A DNA stretch of 14,726 nucleotides from Bacilli bacterium (GTDB lineage: Bacteria; Bacillota_I; Bacilli_A; RF39; UBA660). Position 1 is the stretch's first letter, and every line of letters begins with the position of its first letter. The stretch covers positions 1-14,726 of the forward strand of contig JAQVVC010000017.1 of assembly GCA_028699175.1 (NCBI GenBank). Reading direction: 5' to 3'. The notes below the pieces were generated by a model. It had not been told where the DNA came from. It saw only the letters and a list, made by a program, of their open reading frames with translations, and did not search any database. Both the position numbers and the translations under genes were made by a program. Shown here piece by piece: positions 7,121 to 14,581 of the stretch.

Positions 7121-7576
7121 ATGAATAATGTTAGTTTAGTTGGAAGATTAACTAAAGATCCAGAGTTAAGAAGTATATCAGATGGACGTGCAGTTGTTAA
7201 TATAAATCTTGCGGTAAATAGAATTTTTACTAATGCAAGTGGTGAAAGAACAACCGATTTTATTCCGGTTGTTGTTTGGAATAGACAAGCTGAAAATTTA
7301 GCAAAATATTGTTCTAAAGGTTCACAAATAGCTGTTACTGGAAGAATTCAAACAAGAAGTTATGACCATAGCGATGGAACAAAAAGATATGTTACTGAAG
7401 TATTAGCAGAATCTATAACTTTTTTAAGTAGTAAAAATGATGGAACTTCGAATACATATAATACTCAAGTAAAAGGTCAAAATGAAAACGAAATGCAAAC
7501 TTCTGATATAAATGAAGATCCTTTTAAAGATTTTGGATCAGAAGTAGTTTTAAGTGATGATGACCTACCGTTTTAA
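7121..7576 (+). CDS. ssb: Single-stranded DNA-binding protein
   Basis: 151 residues. The OB-fold covers about residues 1-105, opening with MNNVSLVGRLTKDPELR and including 'FIPVVVWNRQAENLAKY' and 'GRIQTRSYDHSDGTKRYVTE'. A low-complexity linker (about 108-140) leads to the acidic tip DDDLPF, the peptide by which SSB recruits replication and repair proteins. It coats single-stranded DNA as a tetramer at forks and repair sites. It sits between rpsF and rpsR, the standard arrangement in Bacillota, with GGAG (7110-7113) before its ATG. Confidence 0.98.
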   Translation: MNNVSLVGRLTKDPELRSISDGRAVVNINLAVNRIFTNASGERTTDFIPVVVWNRQAENLAKYCSKGSQIAVTGRIQTRSYDHSDGTKRYVTEVLAESITFLSSKNDGTSNTYNTQVKGQNENEMQTSDINEDPFKDFGSEVVLSDDDLPF

Positions 7577-7589
7577 GGAGGAAAAATAA

Positions 7590-7805
7590 ATGGCTGAATT
7601 TTATCGTAAAAAGAAAAAAATTTGTCAAATGTGTGCTGGCAAAAGCGTAGATTATAAAGATGTAATGATTATGAATAAATATATTAATGAAAAAGGAAAA
7701 ATAATGCCTCGAAGAATGACTGGGGCATGCGCTAAGCATCAAAGATATATTGCTAATCAAATTAAAAGATCTCGTTTAATGGCCTTAATACCATTTGTAA
7801 AATAA
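7590..7805 (+). CDS. rpsR: 30S ribosomal protein S18 (zinc-ligand form)
   Basis: 71 residues, slightly short for S18 but complete. C12-x-x-C15 and C47-x-x-H50 form a potential zinc site, so this is the C+ form of S18, which in some genomes has a zinc-free paralogue used under zinc shortage. The C-terminal half 'MTGACAKHQRYIANQIKRSR' is the family core that contacts 16S rRNA and S6. A strong AAGGAGG (7575-7581) precedes the ATG and overlaps the ssb stop. The operon ends in a strong terminator right at the stop codon. Confidence 0.98.
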   Translation: MAEFYRKKKKICQMCAGKSVDYKDVMIMNKYINEKGKIMPRRMTGACAKHQRYIANQIKRSRLMALIPFVK

Positions 7806-7830
7806 AAAGTTGTCTCAAACAACTTTTTTT
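7804..7830 (+). terminator. Intrinsic terminator of the rpsF operon (probably bidirectional)
   Basis: A 10-bp perfect stem, AAAAAGTTGT (7804-7813) with ACAACTTTTT (7819-7828), loop CTCAA, ends in seven T (7824-7830). The A-run on the left gives a U-tract for minus-strand transcripts as well, so it could also stop any antisense RNA coming from the gap at 7831-8056. Confidence 0.87.
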
Positions 7831-7874
7831 GATGTTTATATAATTTCCCAATTGATAATTTTATTGAATAAATA

Positions 7875-7952
7875 AGCGAAACTAGTGTAAGCATGCGCGA
7901 GAACTCATAATCTAAATTTAAAATTCTAATATTAAAATTAGGTAGTTTCGTT
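7875..7952. repeat. Inverted-repeat-bounded GC-rich segment in the rpsR-rplI gap
   Basis: The gap 7831-8056 has no reading frame that I can support. Most of it is plain AT-rich DNA, but AGCGAAACTA (7875-7884) pairs with TAGTTTCGTT (7943-7952), 9 Watson-Crick pairs plus one G-U, enclosing 58 bases. Inside lie a locally GC-rich stretch (7887-7906, with GCATGCGCGAG) and a small hairpin CTAAT/ATTAG (7926-7941). It could be a structured RNA, a remnant of a small mobile element or a protein-binding site. I do not recognise it as any named family. Confidence 0.4.
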
Positions 7953-8056
7953 AAAAAAATCTTAAAATGTTTTTATTAATTATTGTTATTTTAATTTTCT
8001 CTAATTCCTAAATATAATCTTGTTATATATATAAAGTATCTTTTTTTTATTAAATT

Positions 8057-8065
8057 TGTTATAAT
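8057..8065 (+). promoter_or_regulatory. Extended -10 promoter of the rplI-dnaB operon
   Basis: TGTTATAAT is a perfect extended -10, with no convincing -35 (TATCTT at 8037-8042 at a 17-base spacing). The start would be near 8072, seven bases before the Shine-Dalgarno GGAGG (8079-8083) of rplI. It would drive up to seven genes. Confidence 0.6.
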
Positions 8066-8091
8066 ACAAATTGATTATGGAGGTTTTTCTA

Positions 8092-8535
8092 ATGAAAGTA
8101 ATTTTATTAAAAGATGTTAAAAAACAAGGCAAAAAAGATGACATAATTGATGTAAGTGATGGATATGCTCAAAACTTTTTAATTAAAAATGGTTATGCCA
8201 TAAAATATACTTCTGGTAGTAAAATGCATTTAGAAAATAACCTAAATACGAGAAAAGAAGAGGAAGAGAAATTAATTAATGAATTAATAATAATAAAAAA
8301 ACAAATTGAAGATAAAGAATTTGTATTCAAAGTAAAAGTTGGAAAACAAGGTAAATTATTTGGCTCTATTTCTTCAAAACAAATAGTGGAAAAATTTGCT
8401 GAAAGCAATATTATAATTGATAAGAAAAATATTAATATTAAGAGTTCAATTGATACTCTAGGAACTCATATAATTGATATTAATTTACATAAAAAGGTTA
8501 TTGCTAAAGCTAAAATATTAGTAAAAGAGGTATAA
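8092..8535 (+). CDS. rplI: 50S ribosomal protein L9
   Basis: 147 residues, the standard size. The N-terminal domain (MKVILLKDVKKQGKKDDII..., with 'VSDGYAQNFLIKNGYA') binds 23S rRNA; a long charged helix follows (about 45-75), and a C-terminal domain starts around 'KVGKQGKLFGSISSKQI'. I start at the ATG at 8092, which has GGAGG with an 8-base spacer; an in-frame TTG at 8071 would sit at the predicted transcription start and add 7 residues with no family match. It is the first gene of the operon, one base before dnaB, as in Bacillus. Confidence 0.98.
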   Translation: MKVILLKDVKKQGKKDDIIDVSDGYAQNFLIKNGYAIKYTSGSKMHLENNLNTRKEEEEKLINELIIIKKQIEDKEFVFKVKVGKQGKLFGSISSKQIVEKFAESNIIIDKKNINIKSSIDTLGTHIIDINLHKKVIAKAKILVKEV

Positions 8536-8536
8536 G

Positions 8537-9880
8537 ATGATAGAACGTAAAGTCCCCCAAAATTTAGAAGCCGAAATGGCGATCTTAGGAAGTCCCTTTT
8601 TAACCAATTATGCTTATGATAAAGTTTGTGAAGAAGTAGTTCCTGAGATGTTTTTAAATACCTCTAATCGCAGAATATTTGAAGCTATTTATAGTCTTCA
8701 TCAAAATAAAATACCTCTTGATTCAGCAACAGTCAAAAATGAAATTGAAAAAAAAGGTAGTATTGATGCAATCGGAGGAATAGAATATTTAAGTGAAGTT
8801 ATAGATTCGGTTATAACAGCTGCTAATATTGATTATTATATAGATATTGTTAGGGAAAAAGCTTTAAGAAGGAAATTAATTGAAGTAACTAATCAAATAT
8901 CAAGTAATGCTTATAATGAAGATGAAGATACTAATGATTTAATTGATGATGCGGAAAAGAAAATCTTTTCAGTTACTAAAGCTAGAAAAGCTGGCGAATT
9001 TAAAACTATTGGTGAAGTAATAAGAAATACTCAAGAACATTTAGAAAGACTAGCTAAAAATAAAGCTGATATTACTGGTATTGCAACTGGTTTTTATAAT
9101 TTTGATAAATTAACAAGTGGATTACATGAAAATGAACTTATTATCATAGCCGGAAGACCAGCTATGGGTAAAACTGCTTTTGGATTAAATTTAGCTATTA
9201 ATTCAGCTATTAATAGTAAAAAACCAGTAGCGATCTTTAATATGGAAATGGGTGCTGAACAATTAGCTTTAAGAATGATATCTTCAGTTGGTAACATTGA
9301 AATGAATAAGCTTAAAACTGGTAAATTAGAACATAATGATTGGAAAAAAGTAAATGAAGCAATGAGTCAGTTAGGAGATACTGATATTTATATCGAAGAT
9401 GCATCAGGTATTACTGTTTCTGAAATAAGAGCTAAATGTCGTCGCCTTGCTATTAGTGATAAAGGATTAGGACTTGTTGTAATTGATTATTTACAATTAA
9501 TTCAAGGAAGTTCAAAATATTTAGGTAATCGTCAACAAGAAGTATCAGAAATATCTAGATCACTTAAAACAATGGCCATGGAATTAAAAATACCAGTTGT
9601 CGCACTAGCTCAATTATCTCGTAGTGTTGAATTAAGAGAAAATAAAAGACCAATAATGAGTGATTTAAGAGAATCAGGATCTATTGAACAAGATGCTGAT
9701 ATAGTAGCATTTTTATATCGAGATGATTATTATAATAAAGCACCACAAGAAAGAACTGATACTTCTTTAACAGAATTAATTATTGGTAAACATCGTAATG
9801 GTAGTACTGGAACGATAGAATTATTATTTGAAGGAAATAAAAGTAATTTTAGAAACTTTATTAAAAGCGATGAAAAGTAG
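8537..9880 (+). CDS. dnaB: Replicative DNA helicase DnaB (DnaC in Bacillus)
   Basis: Hexameric 5'-3' helicase that opens the replication fork. 447 residues, normal length. The N-terminal helical domain (about 1-105, 'KVPQNLEAEMAILG') binds primase; a linker helix follows, then the RecA-like domain with Walker A GRPAMGKT (206-213), Walker B VIDYLQLI (D317), and the conserved stretches 'LKIPVVALAQLSRSVE' and 'MSDLRESGSIEQDADIVAFLYRDDYY'. No intein or insertion. AGAGG (8526-8530) within the end of rplI is the Shine-Dalgarno. Confidence 0.98.
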   Translation: MIERKVPQNLEAEMAILGSPFLTNYAYDKVCEEVVPEMFLNTSNRRIFEAIYSLHQNKIPLDSATVKNEIEKKGSIDAIGGIEYLSEVIDSVITAANIDYYIDIVREKALRRKLIEVTNQISSNAYNEDEDTNDLIDDAEKKIFSVTKARKAGEFKTIGEVIRNTQEHLERLAKNKADITGIATGFYNFDKLTSGLHENELIIIAGRPAMGKTAFGLNLAINSAINSKKPVAIFNMEMGAEQLALRMISSVGNIEMNKLKTGKLEHNDWKKVNEAMSQLGDTDIYIEDASGITVSEIRAKCRRLAISDKGLGLVVIDYLQLIQGSSKYLGNRQQEVSEISRSLKTMAMELKIPVVALAQLSRSVELRENKRPIMSDLRESGSIEQDADIVAFLYRDDYYNKAPQERTDTSLTELIIGKHRNGSTGTIELLFEGNKSNFRNFIKSDEK

Positions 9881-9888
9881 GTGATTAA

Positions 9889-11397
9889 ATGAAAATAAGC
9901 AACATAACAGGTATATTATTCTCTATTTTAGTAGGATTGTTAGTTTTTTTCGTGGGAATTGATGTTCAAAGTAATAGTGCGCCTAATAAAATATATAAAG
10001 TATATTTAAATGGTGTTACAATTGGATTAATCAAATCTGAAGATGAGCTTATTAATTTAATTGATGAGAAACAAAATAAAATAAAGTTAAAATATAAAGT
10101 TGATAAAGTATATCCACCTAAGGGGCTTGAAATTAAAGAAGAATATACTTATTCAAATCAAATAAATTCGGTTGAAGAAGTTTATAATATTATTCAAGAT
10201 AAAGATCCATTTACTATCAGTGGATATACAGCAACAATCAAGTATCCTGAAGAGGTAAATGAAAACGAAGGCGAAAACACCAATAAAAAAGAACCAGTAT
10301 ATTTAAATCTATTAAGAAAAGAAGATTTTGAAGAAGGTTTTAAAAATGTAATTAAAGCCTTTGTAGGATCAGATGAATATGAGCTATTTGTATCAAATAA
10401 TCAACCTGAAATTACTGATACTGGTTCGAAAATTGAAACCATTTATTGGGAAGAAAATATTACTCTCAGAGAGAACTTAATTAATGCAGATTCATTTATT
10501 TTTGAAAATGAAGATGATATAAGTAAATATTTATTATTTGGAACTTTAGAAGAACAAAAAAAATATACAATAAGAGAAGGAGATGACATCCCTACTATTT
10601 CTTATAATAACATGCTTAGTACTGAAGAATTTTTAGTAGCTAATCCGGAATTCCTTAATGAACACATTTTATTAACACCAGGTCAAACTGTTAATATTGG
10701 GTTAATTAAGCCAGTAGTTACTGTAGTAGCTGAATTACACGTTGTAGAAGATATTGTAAATCGTTATAAAACCGAATATGTTGATGATAAAGAGTCATAT
10801 TATGGAACTCAAAAAGTTACTCAAGAAGGATCAGATGGTATTACTAGAGTTACTGAAAAAGTATTATATCGTAATGGTGAAATTCAAAATCTAGTAATTA
10901 TTCATAATTTATCTCAAGAAATAACTCCCGTTGTTAATGAAGTAATATCAAGAGGTATAAGAAGTTATTCATATGGCGGATTTCAATATTATTCAGGTGG
11001 TTCATGGCAATGGCCGACAGCTAATCCTTGTATTATTACGAGTTCATTTGGACCCCGTTGGGGAAAAAATCACAATGGTATTGATATATCTGGAACTGGA
11101 TATAGATCACCAATTTTTGCGTCTGATGGTGGAGTTATAATTGTAAATGAGTTTCATTATAGTTATGGTTATTACACCGTAATAGATCATCAAAATGGAT
11201 ACATGACTCTTTATGCCCATATGGCTGAAAAAGGATTACATCCCGTTGGTAAAAGAGTCAAAAGAGGAGAAATAGTTGGATTAATGGGAAGTACAGGTAG
11301 TTCAACTGGAACCCATTTACATTTTGAAATAATGAAAGATACAGTATTTAGATATAGCAATCATTTAGATCCCTGCAATTCAATATTTAAATGTTAA
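9889..11397 (+). CDS. Membrane-anchored LysM-G5-M23 peptidoglycan endopeptidase
   Basis: 502 residues. One N-terminal membrane segment (about 7-27) is followed by a poorly conserved extracellular region (30-220) I cannot assign. Then come a LysM wall-binding domain (about 226-272, 'YTIREGDDIPTIS' to 'LLTPGQTVNIG'), a G5 domain (about 280-355, 'VEDIVNRYKTEYVDD', 'VTEKVLYRNGEI') and a C-terminal M23 zinc endopeptidase. The zinc ligands are H395 and D399 in HNGID and H478 in HLHFE, with catalytic H476, so it should be active on peptide cross-bridges or stem peptides. It resembles the LysM/G5/M23 proteins of other Bacillota involved in wall growth or cell separation. AGGTG (9879-9883), overlapping the dnaB stop, is the Shine-Dalgarno; walJ follows after 9 bases. 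Confidence 0.92.
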   Translation: MKISNITGILFSILVGLLVFFVGIDVQSNSAPNKIYKVYLNGVTIGLIKSEDELINLIDEKQNKIKLKYKVDKVYPPKGLEIKEEYTYSNQINSVEEVYNIIQDKDPFTISGYTATIKYPEEVNENEGENTNKKEPVYLNLLRKEDFEEGFKNVIKAFVGSDEYELFVSNNQPEITDTGSKIETIYWEENITLRENLINADSFIFENEDDISKYLLFGTLEEQKKYTIREGDDIPTISYNNMLSTEEFLVANPEFLNEHILLTPGQTVNIGLIKPVVTVVAELHVVEDIVNRYKTEYVDDKESYYGTQKVTQEGSDGITRVTEKVLYRNGEIQNLVIIHNLSQEITPVVNEVISRGIRSYSYGGFQYYSGGSWQWPTANPCIITSSFGPRWGKNHNGIDISGTGYRSPIFASDGGVIIVNEFHYSYGYYTVIDHQNGYMTLYAHMAEKGLHPVGKRVKRGEIVGLMGSTGSSTGTHLHFEIMKDTVFRYSNHLDPCNSIFKC

Positions 11398-11406
11398 GGA
11401 GATATT

Positions 11407-12171
11407 ATGTTAGTAAGTATACTTGCAAGTGGTTCAAAAGGTAATAGTACTTTAATTAAGACTAAAGATTATAATATTTTAATCGATGCTGGAATGACAG
11501 TTAATTATTTAGAAAATAAACTTCGCCAACATGAAGTTCTTCTTAAAGATATTGATTATATATTTATAACTCATACCCATATTGATCATACTTCAGCTTT
11601 AAATAATTTAGTAAAAAAATATCATCCTACAATCATTTTGACTGATAAAATGCTTAATGATTTAGATTTTCTAAAACAATATGAACATATTTTAATATTA
11701 AATGATGATTTATATATTGATAATTTAATAATTGAAACTATTCCAACTAGTCATGATTCTAGTGATAGTAAAGCATACATTATTACTGAAAAAAATTCAT
11801 CAGTAGTAGTATTAACTGATACAGGATATTTAAATCATAAGCATTTTAACAAATTAAAGAATAAAGATATTTATATTTTTGAAAGTAATTATGATCCTGA
11901 AATGTTAATGTATGGAAAGTACCCTAAATGGTTACAAAAAAGAATAAATGGCGATGAAGGACATTTATCTAATGATATGGCATCCTTTTATCTAAGTAAA
12001 TTAATTGGGCCTAATACCAAAAAAATTATTTTAGCTCACCTTAGTGAAGAAAATAATACTGAAGAATCAGCTTTTGAATGTTTAAATAATAAATTAAAAG
12101 AGAATAATATAAATTTTAGTGATATTATAGTTGCTAAACAAAGAGAAGCTACGGAGTTAATTAAAATATGA
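11407..12171 (+). CDS. walJ: WalJ/YycJ metallo-beta-lactamase-fold hydrolase
   Basis: 254 residues; an MBL-fold protein of the YycJ/WalJ group, in Bacillus encoded with the WalRK wall-control system and linked to coordination of division and replication; an exonuclease-like DNA role has been proposed for the family. The opening LVSILASGSKGNSTLI is typical of this group. H56-T-H58-x-D60-H61 is the main metal motif; H117 ('PTSHDSSDS'), D139 ('LTDTG') and H213 ('LAHLS') are the likely remaining ligands. No walR, walK, walH or walI gene is adjacent in this window. AAGGAGA (11396-11402) precedes the start, and its stop overlaps rlmH by 4 bases. Confidence 0.93.
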   Translation: MLVSILASGSKGNSTLIKTKDYNILIDAGMTVNYLENKLRQHEVLLKDIDYIFITHTHIDHTSALNNLVKKYHPTIILTDKMLNDLDFLKQYEHILILNDDLYIDNLIIETIPTSHDSSDSKAYIITEKNSSVVVLTDTGYLNHKHFNKLKNKDIYIFESNYDPEMLMYGKYPKWLQKRINGDEGHLSNDMASFYLSKLIGPNTKKIILAHLSEENNTEESAFECLNNKLKENNINFSDIIVAKQREATELIKI

Positions 12172-12602
12172 TTAGAATAATAGCAGTTGGTAAAATTAAA
12201 GAAAATTATTTAAATGAAATGATAGCAGATTATTTAAAAAGAATTAATAAGTATCATAAATTAGAAATAATTGAAATTATTGATAATAATCCTCTATTAG
12301 AAGGTAAAAATATAATTAGTAAAATAAAAGATAAAGCCTATAATATTGTATTATCAATAGAAGGTGAGCAATATAACTCATTAGATTTTGCCTCTTTTAT
12401 TGATAATACCTTAATGAATAAAGCTAACATTAATTTTATTATTGGAGGTAGTGAGGGTTTATCAGAAGATGTATTAAAAATAGCTGATAAGCAAATATCA
12501 TTTAGTAATATGACATTTCCTCATGGATTATTTAGGGCTATATTATTAGAACAAATATATCGAAGTTTTAAAATAAAGAATAATGAAAGGTATCATAAGT
12601 AG
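12168..12602 (+). CDS. rlmH: 23S rRNA pseudouridine-1915 N3-methyltransferase RlmH
   Basis: SPOUT-class methyltransferase that modifies helix 69 of 23S rRNA on the assembled 70S ribosome. 144 residues, about 10-15 shorter than the usual 155-160. The knot motif FIIGGSEGLS (about 90-99) binds S-adenosylmethionine, and the ending 'FKIKNNERYHK' carries the family's terminal YHK. Shortening appears to be in the loop regions of the first half, where 'ADYLKRINKYHKLEIIEI' is intact. It starts within the walJ stop (ATGA), so translation is probably coupled. The walJ-rlmH order is shared with Bacillus, apart from the missing htr gene in between. Confidence 0.96.
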   Translation: MIRIIAVGKIKENYLNEMIADYLKRINKYHKLEIIEIIDNNPLLEGKNIISKIKDKAYNIVLSIEGEQYNSLDFASFIDNTLMNKANINFIIGGSEGLSEDVLKIADKQISFSNMTFPHGLFRAILLEQIYRSFKIKNNERYHK

Positions 12603-12603
12603 T

Positions 12604-13029
12604 ATGGAAGAATATGCACTAGTTGTAGGAACAGCATTTATAAAAGATGGAGCTTTATTAATAGCGATGTCAGAAAGTAGTTCTAAAAAAGGTAAATTCA
12701 CTTTAATAGGAGGCTTTGTTGATGAAGGAGAAACTATTAAAGAAGCTGCTAGAAGAGAATGTCAAGAAGAAATTGGAGCGGGTTTTGATATTGAAGAAGA
12801 TGAATTATTAATAATCAAGACTTATAGGGAACCAGCTTTATCAGATCCTAATTTATTAATTGAAATGAATTTATTATTAGCACTAAAAGAACTTGATGTT
12901 GAATTAGTTCCAAATGATGAAATATTAGAATATAAATGGTTTAAATTAGGAGATGATGAATCAATCTTATCAACGGCTGTAAAAGACCATTTTATTCCTT
13001 GGGCTGTAGAAAATAATGTTATGTATTAG
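12604..13029 (+). CDS. Nudix hydrolase
   Basis: 141 residues. The Nudix box is complete: G-x5-E-x7-R-E-C-Q-E-E-x-G, within 'GGFVDEGETIKEAARRE' and 'CQEEIGA' (about residues 37-61), so it should hydrolyse a nucleoside diphosphate linked to another moiety with Mg. The substrate cannot be read from the sequence; co-transcription with ung suggests nucleotide clean-up, but NADH-pyrophosphatase-like or other roles are equally possible. Two starts compete: ATG 12583, inside rlmH with no Shine-Dalgarno, and ATG 12604, two bases after the rlmH stop with GAAAGG (12585-12590) at a long 13-base spacing. I prefer 12604 because the family core begins just after it. The 3' end overlaps ung by 14 bases. Confidence 0.88.
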   Translation: MEEYALVVGTAFIKDGALLIAMSESSSKKGKFTLIGGFVDEGETIKEAARRECQEEIGAGFDIEEDELLIIKTYREPALSDPNLLIEMNLLLALKELDVELVPNDEILEYKWFKLGDDESILSTAVKDHFIPWAVENNVMY

Positions 13030-13696
13030 AAACAATATAATAGGAAATGATTGGGACATTATATTAGGTTCGTATTTTAAATCTCCTATATTTAAAGAAC
13101 TTTTAAAAAAAGTAAATAAAGAATATCAAAATAAAATAGTATATCCTTTAAAAAAAGATATATTTAATGCTTTAAAATTAACTCCTTTTAATAATGTTAA
13201 AGTAGTAATTTTAGGTCAAGACCCTTACCATGGTGAAGGGGAAGCTCATGGTTTAGCTTTTTCGGTTAAGCCGGGAATAAAATTGCCCCCATCTTTAAAA
13301 AATATCTTTAAAGAATTAGAAAATGATTTGAATATAAAAGCTCCTTTAAATGGTGATTTAACTTTATGGGCAAGGGAAGGGGTATTATTACTAAATACCT
13401 GTTTAACTGTAATTAAAGATAGCCCAAATAGTCATCAAAATATTGGCTGGGATAAATTAACTAATTTAATAATTGAAAAATTAAATGATAAAGAATCTCC
13501 AGTAGTATTTATCTTATGGGGAAATTTTGCTAAAAGTAAAAAAGAACTTATTACTAATCCTAAACATTTAATATTAGAATCATCTCATCCGTCACCACTT
13601 AGTGTAAATAGAAATTTTTTCGGAAGTAAACCGTTTTCTAAAACCAATGAATTTTTAATAAAAAATAATTTAAAACCAATAAATTGGCAAATATAA
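13016..13696 (+). CDS. ung: Uracil-DNA glycosylase, family 1
   Basis: 226 residues. Removes uracil from DNA to begin base-excision repair. The water-activating loop GQDPYHGEGEAHGLAFS contains the catalytic D69, and H191 in SSHPSPLS is the leucine-loop histidine; 'LLLNTCLTV' and 'VVFILWGNFAK' are the uracil-specificity and core strands. The N-terminal 'GNDWDIIL' is typical of UNG. The start at 13016 lies within the Nudix gene and has no clear Shine-Dalgarno, so it probably depends on translational coupling. It is the last gene of the operon that begins at rplI. Confidence 0.96.
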   Translation: MLCIRNNIIGNDWDIILGSYFKSPIFKELLKKVNKEYQNKIVYPLKKDIFNALKLTPFNNVKVVILGQDPYHGEGEAHGLAFSVKPGIKLPPSLKNIFKELENDLNIKAPLNGDLTLWAREGVLLLNTCLTVIKDSPNSHQNIGWDKLTNLIIEKLNDKESPVVFILWGNFAKSKKELITNPKHLILESSHPSPLSVNRNFFGSKPFSKTNEFLIKNNLKPINWQI

Positions 13697-13697
13697 A

Positions 13698-13730
13698 AAG
13701 ACTTCATTATAATTTGAAGTCTTCTTTATT
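13698..13730. terminator. Bidirectional terminator between ung and lemA
   Basis: A 9-bp perfect stem, AAGACTTCA (13698-13706) with TGAAGTCTT (13715-13723), loop TTATAATT. On the plus strand it is followed by CTTTATTATT; on the minus strand by a run of five T, so it can stop both converging transcripts. The right arm and loop encode the last residues and stop codon of lemA. Confidence 0.8.
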
Positions 13731-14255
13731 ATTATCATAAAGATCTTTACCATCGAAATAAGCAAGAGGTTCTAAATGATGGATTTTAGCTAATAAATTA
13801 GATGGGAATTTTTTAATTAATTTATTTAATAAACTTGTATATCTATTATAGAAATTTTTAGTAGCTTCTAATCTTTCATTTAATTTATAAATTTCTTCAT
13901 ACTCATGATTGAAATTTTCATCATCTTCTAATTTAGAATGATCAAGTAATATTTGTTCAATAAGATTATTTATAATAGTTAATTTTCTTTCAAAATCAAA
14001 ACTAGATATATTTTGATTTTTAAGATTATTTAAATCATCAAAGGTTTTTTTATTAATATTGGTTTTTTCAATAATGATTTTTTTAATTGTAACTAAATTA
14101 TCATATTTTTTACGCAATAAATCATCAATGACGCTTTCAGCTTCATTTATTTTTATTTTATAAGCTTGCAAATTATTATATAAAATTATATAAATAATAA
14201 TGATTACTCCTATTATAATGATAGATGTTAAAAAAAATGTTAATACTTCACTCAT
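13707..14255 (-). CDS. lemA: LemA family membrane protein
   Basis: 182 residues, normal for the family. One N-terminal membrane helix (about residues 5-27, rich in Ile), then a long helical region with the family pattern 'YNNLQAYKIKINEAESVIDDLL' where most relatives have YNxLVxxR...WADIDVQLKRR, and a conserved end 'NFYNRYTSLLNKLIKKFPSN' with a later 'LAYFDGKD'. LemA proteins are widespread and their biochemical role is not known; some act with membrane proteases or secretion-stress responses. The motif match in the first half is loose, the end is good. The ATG follows GGTGAAAAT, and a minus-strand extended -10 lies only 16 bases upstream. Confidence 0.85.
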   Translation of the reverse strand: MSEVLTFFLTSIIIIGVIIIIYIILYNNLQAYKIKINEAESVIDDLLRKKYDNLVTIKKIIIEKTNINKKTFDDLNNLKNQNISSFDFERKLTIINNLIEQILLDHSKLEDDENFNHEYEEIYKLNERLEATKNFYNRYTSLLNKLIKKFPSNLLAKIHHLEPLAYFDGKDLYDNNKEDFKL

Positions 14256-14270
14256 ATTTTCACCATATTA

Positions 14271-14279
14271 ATTATAGCA
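14271..14279 (-). promoter_or_regulatory. Extended -10 promoter of lemA
   Basis: Read on the minus strand, TGCTATAAT. No recognisable -35. Transcription would begin near 14264, only about 9 bases before the lemA ATG, so the mRNA would be almost leaderless, with just GGTG upstream of the start. It separates lemA from gerQ, although no terminator lies between them. Confidence 0.5.
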
Positions 14280-14299
14280 CAGCTTATTAATTTATGGTA

Positions 14300-14581
14300 T
14301 TAATTTATTTTTTCTTCAAACTCAATATAACTAATATTTATAATAGGCAGTAAATACCATGCTCCTGATTTTGGATCACTTATTATTAAAAAGTTATTAT
14401 TAATTCCTTCAATTATGCCAGAAAGCATTCTGTCTCGCCATTCTTTTGAATTAGGAAAAGTAGCATATATTTTGACTTTTTTACCAACATTTTTTTTAAA
14501 TAAGATATTATTATCATCAATTGGTTCATTATATTCTAAATTACTAGGAAAATCAGAATTTTTAAAATAAGTACCATTCAT
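14300..14581 (-). CDS. gerQ: GerQ-like spore coat protein, short form
   Basis: 93 residues. Resembles the C-terminal domain of Bacillus GerQ, a spore coat protein needed for localisation of the cortex hydrolase CwlJ and cross-linked by transglutaminase: 'NVGKKVKIYATFPNSKEW', 'SGIIEGINNNFLIISDPKSG' and WYLLPIINISYIEFEE match the family core. The Bacillus protein is about twice as long; the long N-terminal part, which carries its cross-linking sites, is missing here, and the protein contains no glutamine at all. I start at ATG 14581, which has AAGGTG (14588-14593) at a 6-base spacing; a GTG three codons upstream lies inside that Shine-Dalgarno. In the same window as a CwlD-like amidase, it supports a sporulating ancestry. 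Whether it still acts in spores is unknown. Confidence 0.85.
   Translation of the reverse strand: MNGTYFKNSDFPSNLEYNEPIDDNNILFKKNVGKKVKIYATFPNSKEWRDRMLSGIIEGINNNFLIISDPKSGAWYLLPIINISYIEFEEKIN

Noticed and set aside
7524..7760. A 78-codon minus-strand frame opposite the end of ssb and rpsR.
   Set aside because: It is antisense to two clearly conserved genes, including the SSB tip and the S18 core, and shows no protein features of its own.
7875..7952. tRNA gene, because the length and paired ends look like an acceptor stem.
   Set aside because: No GTTCRANNC T-loop, no D-loop GG and no anticodon arm on either strand.
8071..8091. TTG start for rplI, seven codons upstream.
   Set aside because: It coincides with the predicted transcription start, while the ATG at 8092 has an ideal Shine-Dalgarno and matches the family start.
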